This document shows positions 57,590 through 64,000 of a DNA stretch of 64,000 bases, piece after piece. Location: positions 553,000,826-553,064,825 of the forward strand of contig CM077115.1 of the NCBI GenBank assembly GCA_039619475.1. The letters run 5' to 3'. The stretch is from Icerya purchasi. Its lineage: Eukaryota > Arthropoda > Insecta > Hemiptera > Monophlebidae. The notes under the pieces are model-generated. The model had not been told where the DNA came from. It saw only the letters and a list, made by a program, of their open reading frames with translations, and did not search any database. Positions within the stretch are counted from its first letter, which is position 1. Each line of letters starts with the position of its first letter. Made by a program: the position numbers and the translations under genes.

Positions 57590-57975
57590 TAATCGGTACA
57601 TCACTAGGTAAAGACGCTTGTTCCCTTCATCCGAACGACAAAGCCCTCTGTAATTTTAACCTCGCCCTTTTTGAGCTCGCAACGGAACAGTCTGTTTTTT
57701 ATGCTCAAGCGTCAACTCTTGGTCTTCCTGCCCCCCCCCCCTTGTATGCTTTTCGCATCCTGTCGTTTCCTTCTTTGTCTATTATCCCTTCCCTTAATTG
57801 TTTAATTTCCGCAATACCTGATGATCGTATTGCTATTTGATTGGAGCTCGTCCCTCTGTAGTTCTTCCGGCGAAGGATCCTTGTTAACGTGTCCAAAAAA
57901 AATAAATAAAGAAAGAAAGAAAATAAAATAAAAATAAATAAAATAAAATAAAATAAAAAAATAAATAAAAAAGCC
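57590..57975 (+). mobile_element. LINE 3' end (I/Jockey group)
   Basis: Reads HPNDKALCNFNLALFELATE near 57630, then PPPLYAFRILSFPSLSIIPS to a stop at 57838: the same C-terminal layout as the fragment ending at 28441. The tail is A-rich with AAATAAAATAAAAT-type repeats to 57970, stopping about 20 bp before exon 4 of the minus-strand gene. Confidence 0.6.
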
Positions 57976-57994
57976 TTTTTTGTTCGTTGCTTAC

Positions 57995-58244
57995 TTTAAT
58001 ATATCCTTCGGTGCCATAAATGTACGCATCATTTGTCATTAGGCATTTAGTTGAAACAGTACCGCTTGCGATCTTACCACCGTCGTATTTCAAAATATAG
58101 CTAGCATACTCATCGACGCCCTGTTCGTTCAATTCTGCGACCGCCCGTATTTCTTCAGGCATCTTCTGACCACATACTAACGAAATAAACTGTAGACAAT
58201 ACACGCCGAGATCCAGTATAACTCCACCTCCCAGTTCACGATTA
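57995..58244 (-). CDS. Dihydrodiol dehydrogenase, exon 4
   Basis: After the split codon it reads NRELGGGVILDLGVYCLQF and ends DAYIYGTEGYIK. It carries the family's LDLGVY motif with the catalytic Tyr. Acceptor TTTGCAG; donor AAA|GTAAGC, phase 0. Confidence 0.92.
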
Positions 58245-58405
58245 CTGCAAACAACGCACAGAAAAATCCATTATACCAGAAAATCAGCCGGCAGAAAATA
58301 ATTTGAATATTCTTTTAAGTCACTAGAATCGAGCATTATTCCAATATAACTATTATTATTATTATTATTATTATTGAGAAGCCAATTTTCGGTAGTTTCT
58401 TATAC

Positions 58406-58566
58406 CTAATCCTGGGGATGTTGGAATTTTTGATACCCAACGTTACTGTGACTTGTTTCACCTGTCCGATTTTATTTTCCTTCAGTTCCTTACGTATACG
58501 TTCGTACAATGGAAAAAATCTACACCAAACTGCTTCCATTAGGAACACCTTTTTTTCCCGGGCTAG
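58406..58566 (-). CDS. Dihydrodiol dehydrogenase, exon 3
   Basis: Encodes LAREKKVFLMEAVWCRFFPL and ends NSNIPRI plus two bases of a Ser codon. MEAVWxRF is the family signature, with the substrate-side Trp kept. Acceptor TTTATAG; donor AG|GTATAA, phase 2; the next intron is only 161 bp. Confidence 0.92.
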
Positions 58567-58950
58567 CTATAAAAATCCGAAAAAAAAAAAAGCAAAATAA
58601 ACAAATTTAACCGTTAATGATACATAATTATTTTAAACATACGCCTCCTTCGGATACTGACTAAACGGGCGTGAATAAAATTCGGCTATTTACTTATTTA
58701 TTTTTAAATATTCTATAAACGAGTTGCATGGTTGAAATGTGCTAATTGTCCGAATAGCGGTTTATAATACTACTTTATGGCTTGAAAAGATAACACAACT
58801 TCATCAGAAATTTATATTATTAAAATAGTTCACAAAAATACCGTCACATGAACGTGTAGCATTTAATGACTTCGACAGATTCTAAATAAAAATATTTTAA
58901 TTACCGTATTTAATGACAAATGCCTTTTGATATACATACATATATATACA

Positions 58951-59370
58951 TTAATTACAACGTAATTCTTAGGCTATCCCCATTCGAAAAAATGTCCCAA
59001 TTTTATGTAACGCAAAATGTCCCAAAAAAATGTCCCAATTTTATGTAACGCAAAATGTCTCAAAAAAATGTCCCAATTTTATGTAACGTTTGTTATATTT
59101 TATAGGATTTTTGTTATTGTTATTCAAAAAATGTCACAATTTTATGTAACGTTTGTTATATTTTATAGGATTTTTGTTATTGTTATTCAAAAAATGTCTT
59201 AATTTTATATAATGAAAGTTAAATGTTAGAATAGGACTTTTGTGGTTATGTTACTTTTATTTTTTGTGTTGATGCCAGTAAGAATTACGTTGTAAATTTT
59301 GATCATTTTATACAAAGTATAGAAGAGAAAGAGACAGAAATGAAAGCAAGAGGGGTCAAGGGGCTCTGCG
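58951..59370 (+). mobile_element. Helentron/HINE-like element, copy 3
   Basis: Starts TTAATTACAACGTAATTCTT, with the inverted internal copy at about 59278-59298. Near 58990-59085 it carries extra tandem copies of a block of roughly 40 bp (AATGTCCCAATTTTATGTAA). The 3' hairpin region is altered (GGGGCTCTGCGGGCTTTAAT) where it meets copy 4. Confidence 0.55.
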
Positions 59371-59781
59371 GGCTTTAATCCCCCTTGCTTACATTTCTAT
59401 CTCTTTCTCCTCTACAGTTTGCATAAAATGATTAAAATTTATATTCTTACCAGCATCGACACAGAAAAAAAAAAAAAAAAAAAACAAAACATAATCACAA
59501 AAATCCTATTCTTATTTCCTTTAAATTGAAATATTTACAAATTAATTTTATATAATAAAAAAGAAAGTACAACCAGTAATTTCTACTACGAATTTTATTA
59601 AACTACCGAAACAACTTAACATACTACAAAAGGATATGCACTTAAATCACTCCTTGTTACAAAATCTAATGGGTGCATTATTAAGAATGACATTTTCATT
59701 TAATATTTAACTTTCATTACATATAATTGGGAAATTTTTCGGACACTTTTAAAATCTAATCGAATTACGTTGTAATTGATA
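59371..59781 (-). mobile_element. Helentron/HINE-like element, copy 4 (inverted, joined to copy 3)
   Basis: Minus-strand copy, diverged: 5' end ATCAATTACAACGTAATTCG at about 59781, 3' part near 59380-59460 (internal TCGATGCTGGTAAGAATA). It meets copy 3 end to end (3' to 3'), forming an imperfect fold-back of about 80 bp per arm around 59285-59465. Confidence 0.5.
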
Positions 59782-59796
59782 TGTATAAATATATAC

Positions 59797-60519
59797 GAGT
59801 CTACCACGTTTTGCCACGAGCACGATTCGCCGAAACCATATTTCGCCGCGACAGGTTTCGCTGCAGCTACATTTTACCGCCATCGGCAACATTACCCCAA
59901 AAGTCACGGTTCACGTGTTGATGTTCTAAGGAACAGCTGTTTTTGTTTTTAAAGTGAAAAGATAATTTTCAATTAAATGCGTAATAAGGAGGAGCTTTGG
60001 TTACCAACTTCCCCCCTGTATCGATATATCATTAAATATTTTGTCACGTAAAACCAAATTCTTTTTGAAAAAAAGTTTTATACAAAATTTTATAAATGAC
60101 ACTCTGATCACATTGTATAACTAATATGGAAATTAGCACACTTTTTTGCGAGTGTATTGTTTTCTGAACTTTGTGTATATTTTGCAAGTGTGTACTTATT
60201 ATTATTAAATACGGCTTTATTGCTTAAATTCAGTGCAGTGCATTAATGAAACATTCTTAATTACAACTTTCGTTTCATTTAAGAATAATTCAGCCATATG
60301 GGGTGACTATTTCCCTAATACGTTTTATATTACATTTCATTTTTTTTTTAATAACCGCACAACAGTCATTAATGTATGGATTTACGATGCCATCATCCCA
60401 TTTTTCAACGTCGGCGGGCGACGAACCATGGCTTTTTGTGTTGTGTCGCTGACGGCGAAACCTGTTGCGGTGAAATGTGGTTTCGACGAATCGTACTCGC
60501 GACAAAACATGGTGGCCTC
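59797..60519. mobile_element. MITE with about 70-bp TIRs
   Basis: Left end GAGTCTACCACGTTTTGCCA with ...CGATTCGCCGAAACCATATT; the right end read on the opposite strand is GAGGCCACCATGTTTTGTCG with ...CGATTCGTCGAAACCACATT. Arms of about 70 bp carry mostly C/T transitions. No transposase is encoded inside. Flanked by AT-rich sequence, with (TA)n after the right end. Confidence 0.65.
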
Positions 60520-60522
60520 AAT

Positions 60523-60550
60523 ATTATATATATATATATACATATATATA
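60523..60550. repeat. (TA)n microsatellite
   Basis: A TA run at the right edge of the MITE. Confidence 0.85.
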
Positions 60551-61190
60551 TTTCATAAATTCGGAATAAATTTAGAATATTTATATTTCCTCCCGGTTAT
60601 TTTGATGCCTAGGTAGATTAAAATACTATTTTTAAAATTGTGTGATATTAAGCGAACGATATAATAATAGAAAAGGCTTGTATAGTGGAAAATCAGTAAT
60701 GCTGACTACTTGTTAATTTAAGACTTTGTCCAAACTAGTAACACTTTTCTCGAGGCACCATTATTATAATATACATTAGGGGAGAAAAAAAATATAATTT
60801 AAGAATATTTCTGCAATATTTTCATAAAATTACTACTACCGAGATACTACGTGACTTATATTATCGGTGGTATTAAAAGAAAGAACTAATTTTATTATAA
60901 TCTGACCGGAATAGCAAAAGTTAAGGCCAATAAAAAAAAGAAGAAAAAAAAGGCTAATTACGCAACAGTACGATTTAAAATTATCGATAAAAAATTTAAA
61001 AGAAAAAAAAAAGAAATTGATTCGAAATGAAAGTTAAAATACATGAAAAATTAGGATATGTGTTTTCTTAAAAAAATTATATCAGGTTTTAAGAGAAGAT
61101 ATTCTTCTGTGCTTATCCGGTGGTATTTTGTTATGCTGACACGTCGTCACAGGTAATAGAGTGTGTAACAAACTGTTTTTCTGTATATAA
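60551..61190. other. Intron 2 (minus-strand gene), unresolved stretch
   Basis: A-rich tracts near 60928-60950 and 60990-61012; no gene seen. Confidence 0.4.
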
Positions 61191-61194
61191 ACAA

Positions 61195-62655
61195 CATTTT
61201 TAAAAGTCTACCGCAGTCTTATCCGATCCGTGCTCGATTATTACGGTGCCATTATATATGATGCAGCCAAGAAATCCTGCAACCGGTTGTCAATTCCGCA
61301 TGCCGTATCTGCTTAGGAGCGTCGTTCAGAACGAGTCCAGTCAATAGTTTGCTCGCAGAAGCCAACGAACTGCCACTGGTTATCAGAAGAAAAGAGCTCT
61401 GCTTAAAATATGCGGTGACAATCTCCTCGACACCGGACAATCCAGCTTATGACAGTATCTTCAAGGTCCCTGTGCACAATATCGACCCTGACTATTCGGC
61501 AGCAGAACGAACCACTCAGATCGCGGATAGCCAGACTCACACAGCAGAACTCGAATTAATAATACTAGCAACGGTTTATGAACTATCGCTAGGGTTCCTA
61601 CCCCCGTGGTGCCAACCAAATCTGACAATAAATGTTGATCTAAGTGAGCACGAGAAACTAACCACAAGCTCAGAGACGTTTAGATTACTTTTCCTTGAAA
61701 TACGCGAAAAATTTCAGCCATGCACGGAATACTATACAGACGGTTCAATTCTCAACGGTAAAATAGGTTACGCTATAGAGTTTCTGACTCGTATCACGTT
61801 AGCAGCACAACGAACGCACGACAATAATTCAATCTTCACCTGTGAGGCTAAGACGATTCTCCATACTCTAGAACTAATCCTACTGCGCCCCAAGACGTAA
61901 CAAACTGTACCATATTTACTGACTCGTTGTCCTGCTTAAGAGCCATCCACAAAATCAGTTTACCGAAAACCCTATCATACAACGCATCCACCTAAAATTG
62001 GACCAGCTCCAATCACAGCATATACAGGTCAGCCTTGTGTGGACACCGGCGCATACAGGAATCCAAGGAAACGAATTGGCGAACCAAGCTGCAAGAACTT
62101 GCCCGCCTGACTACTTATGGACACCTCATGAAGCTAAAATGGTGATAAGCAACACAGTCAAAAACTACTGGAACACCCTTTGGCTCCAAACGTCGAGCAA
62201 ACTCCACGAGTTTAGAAAAGATACCTACGAAATCATGCCAACTCTCAGTAGGCACGAGCAGTGTGTCCTAACTCGTATCCGCATTGGACACACAAACTTG
62301 ACTCATTCGTTCCTCATATCTAAAAAACCGCCCAACCTGTGTCAACGCTGCAACATGCCTATATCGGTGAGGCATCTTTTGATCGAGTCTAATCACTACC
62401 AGCAGGCCAGACAACGAGCGGGTATTACCAACGGCCTTCCAGAGATGTTTTCGGACGCCGAGAAGTGTAAAAAAATCGTACCCTTCCTCAAAGACATCTC
62501 AGTATTCAAACTGATCTAACTTCCTCAGCCTTTAGCTGACTTTTTTGATTATTTTGTTGTTTCGCGCATTTTTCAATATTCAACATAAAATGTTATAATT
62601 CTCCGTAAAACCGTAGTCGCTAATGACCTCGTAGTCCAAAAGCGACTTGTAAATA
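61195..62655 (+). mobile_element. LINE with RNase H (I/Jockey group), 5'-truncated
   Basis: Reads VYRSLIRSVLDYYGAIIYDA near 61197, then SLLAEANELPLVIRRKELCL near 61342. An RNase H domain starts near 61734 (YYTDGSILNGKIGYAIEF) and, after a frameshift near 61900, ends with LVWTPAHTGIQGNELANQAA near 62032. A C-terminal Cys/His end follows (NLCQRCNMPISVRHLLIE near 62333) with a stop at 62519. A pure (TAAA)n tail follows the 3' UTR. It is one of the better preserved LINEs here. Confidence 0.8.
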
Positions 62656-62658
62656 CAA

Positions 62659-62757
<99 letters not shown>

Positions 62758-62759
62758 AC
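62656..62759 (+). repeat. (TAAA)n tail of the LINE
   Basis: About 26 uninterrupted TAAA units directly after the LINE 3' UTR, probably its expanded 3' tail. Confidence 0.9.
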
Positions 62760-63063
62760 AATATTTTTGATACAGAAAGGCGATGAAATATTTTTAGAAC
62801 TGAGCCTAGTCTAAAGAAAAAATACGTTCAGGTTATTTAAAGAAAATTTTCAGAAAAATCAGGTTTATTTTCTTTCTCTCTCGTATGAGACGGTATAGTA
62901 TAGTTTGTTGTTTTTTTGTTTTGTGATATAAATTTCGGAAAATTAATGTATTCCTAAAATTACTCGATATTTATGAAAGAAAAAAAAATATGTAGATAAA
63001 AAGAAGAAGAGAACTGTCGGGCGTGCACTAATTTTCCTCCTCTTTTATTTCCCTACTGTGCTA

Positions 63064-63365
63064 AGGGTGATTTTTTAAGAGTTAAGTTTTTCAGGTTGGC
63101 AGCACTGGTTGGTATTGGCGTCCAAACGTCATCTGTCAAAGTGAAAAGTTTTCAGTATACTCTGCCATTTCATCATGGAAAGACTTACACAAACGAGCAA
63201 CGATTGAAAATTGTTGAAATTTATTATCAAAAACCAGTGCTCTGTGAAAAATGTGCATCGTTTTATGGTCGTCATAATTGACCTGGTGAATCAACAATTC
63301 GTGCTGTTATCACCAGGTCGATACAAACGATGCACATTTTTCACAGAGCACGAATTTTGATAATA
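63064..63365. mobile_element. Mariner-derived fragment folded back on itself
   Basis: The left part (GGGTGATTTTTTAAGAG at 63066, AGGTTGGCAGCACTGG, then TYTNEQRLKIVEIYYQK and FYGRHN) resembles the 5' end and DNA-binding region of a mariner element. The right part (63310-63351) repeats its 27-bp block GTGCTCTGTGAAAAATGTGC... and the 10-bp GACCTGGTGA in inverted orientation. Arms: 63237-63263 with 63325-63351, and 63280-63289 with 63310-63319. Non-autonomous; a hairpin-forming remnant. Confidence 0.55.
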
Positions 63366-63451
63366 AATAACGGTTAACTGTAATTTTCAGAAAATTAAAT
63401 TCCACTCTTTTTACTGTTTCGGCTGTAACAGTTAAATATTTCCAATCTTTG

Positions 63452-63563
63452 GTCGTTATTATGCGGATACCCATTGTTTAAAATTTTATGCCTAGATACG
63501 CGTTATTAGTAACGCGTATCTAGGCATAAAATTTTAAACAATGGGTATCCGCATAATAACGAC
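63452..63563. repeat. Perfect 54-bp inverted repeat with a 4-nt loop
   Basis: The arm GTCGTTATTATGCGGATACC... (63452-63505) is repeated exactly as its reverse complement at 63510-63563, with the loop TTAG between. There is no mismatch in 54 bp. It lies in intron 2 of the minus-strand dehydrogenase gene, about 260 bp from exon 2. I recognise no known family. Confidence 0.95.
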
Positions 63564-63825
63564 TTTTTTAAGAAATACACACGTATTTCACGTAAAAAGT
63601 AAAAGCTTGTACTATTTCGTTAACACTGGTAAATTTTGTCGATTAATTTCTATCGTTAAATTGATTACGATCAACTTTAATGAAAGGAGTATAATTTAAT
63701 ATAGGTCAGATATGAAATTACACAATTTTTTTGTTATTGCGTATAATAATAATAATTATTATTACATATTAATAATTATTATTATTATTATATATTAACG
63801 TATGAAATACATACACATCACTCAC

Positions 63826-63956
63826 CGTAGTTAATTCTTTTACATGTTCCGGTTTCATACAGAGCGGTTTTTCGCACAGAACATTTTTTCCGTGTGATAA
63901 CATTAATTTCGTGGTCTCGTAGTGGTACGGATTAATAACGCCAATGTAGCAAACAT
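63826..63956 (-). CDS. Dihydrodiol dehydrogenase, exon 2
   Basis: Encodes VCYIGVINPYHYETTKLMLS and then HGKNVLCEKPLCMK. CEKP holds the family's catalytic Lys. Same length (131 nt) and phase as exon 2 of the plus-strand gene. Acceptor TTAAAAG; donor ACG|GTGAGT. The exon encoding the Rossmann glycine turn is beyond 64000. Confidence 0.92.
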
Positions 63957-64000
63957 CTTTTAAATAAAATTAACAAAATATCGAATTTCAAAAATGCGCG

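Larger units (their letters stand above)
51240..63956 (-). other. Gene locus: dimeric dihydrodiol dehydrogenase (Gfo/Idh/MocA family), exons 2-6, active-site intact
   Basis: Five exons on the minus strand (63826-63956, 58406-58566, 57995-58244, 51474-51624, 51240-51334) join in frame; the N-terminal exon is right of the window. Introns are GT-AG with the same phases (1,0,2,0,1) as the plus-strand gene. The protein keeps CEKP (catalytic Lys), MEAVW and GGGVILDLGVY (catalytic Tyr), so it should be a working NADP-dependent oxidoreductase of the trans-1,2-dihydrobenzene-1,2-diol / D-xylose 1-dehydrogenase type. Introns 3 (161 bp) and 5-6 (139 bp) stay short here, unlike in the plus-strand copy. 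The substrate is unknown. Confidence 0.85.

Noticed and set aside
57884..58204. Extension of the dehydrogenase exon through the A-rich tract
   Set aside because: A consensus donor (AAA|GTAAGC) at 57994-57995 ends the exon at the same codon position as in the sister gene; the extension is low-complexity LINE tail.
62573..62761. Open frame of repeated FIYL on the minus strand
   Set aside because: It is the (TAAA)n tail of a LINE.
1..64000. CRISPR arrays, bacterial operons, rRNA and true tRNA genes
   Set aside because: None seen. The spliced insect genes and eukaryotic retroelements make the prokaryotic features irrelevant, and the only tRNA-like boxes belong to the two SINE copies.

Overview
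The window looks like AT-rich nuclear DNA from an insect. It holds few host genes, very large introns, and dense, mostly decayed transposable elements (RTE-, CR1/Jockey- and I-type LINEs, Tc1/mariner/pogo, BEL/Pao, Ty3/gypsy, tRNA-type SINEs, MITEs). A hemipteran is plausible but is only inference. Gene calls rest on exon-by-exon reading of splice sites, phases and protein motifs.

Host genes. (1) At the left edge is the last coding exon of a Disco-interacting protein 2 gene (640-892, +), with a poly(A) signal at 1075. (2) From 9956 to 48736 (+) runs a complete six-exon gene for a Gfo/Idh/MocA-type dimeric dihydrodiol dehydrogenase (329 codons, TATA box 56 bp before the ATG). (3) From 63956 down to 51240 (-) run exons 2-6 of a second copy; its first exon lies beyond the right edge. 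The two genes converge tail to tail, about 2.5 kb apart, with the same five intron positions and phases (1,0,2,0,1), so they are an inverted duplication. The minus-strand copy keeps the family's catalytic residues (EKP and LDLGVY motifs). The plus-strand copy keeps an open frame and good splice sites but has EVP and LCFAFH at those places, so it looks like a pseudoenzyme.

Introns and spacers. Intron 4 of the plus-strand gene (13 kb) contains an apparently intact BEL/Pao retrotransposon (32060-38330; LTRs that look identical, 5-bp target duplication, single 1730-codon ORF) nested inside a decayed Tc1-like transposon. It also holds a gypsy remnant, a SINE, LINE tails and a Helentron-like element. 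In the minus-strand gene, intron 5 is bounded exactly at its splice acceptor by a 29-unit, 21-bp minisatellite. Intron 2 of that gene carries a perfect 54-bp inverted repeat, a mariner-derived fold-back, two MITE-like units and a pair of Helentron-like elements in opposite orientation.

Four copies of one short non-autonomous family (5'-terminal sequence repeated in inverted orientation internally, then GC-rich hairpins near the 3' end) fit the Helentron/HINE architecture and may be undescribed. Several elements sit in (TA)n tracts.
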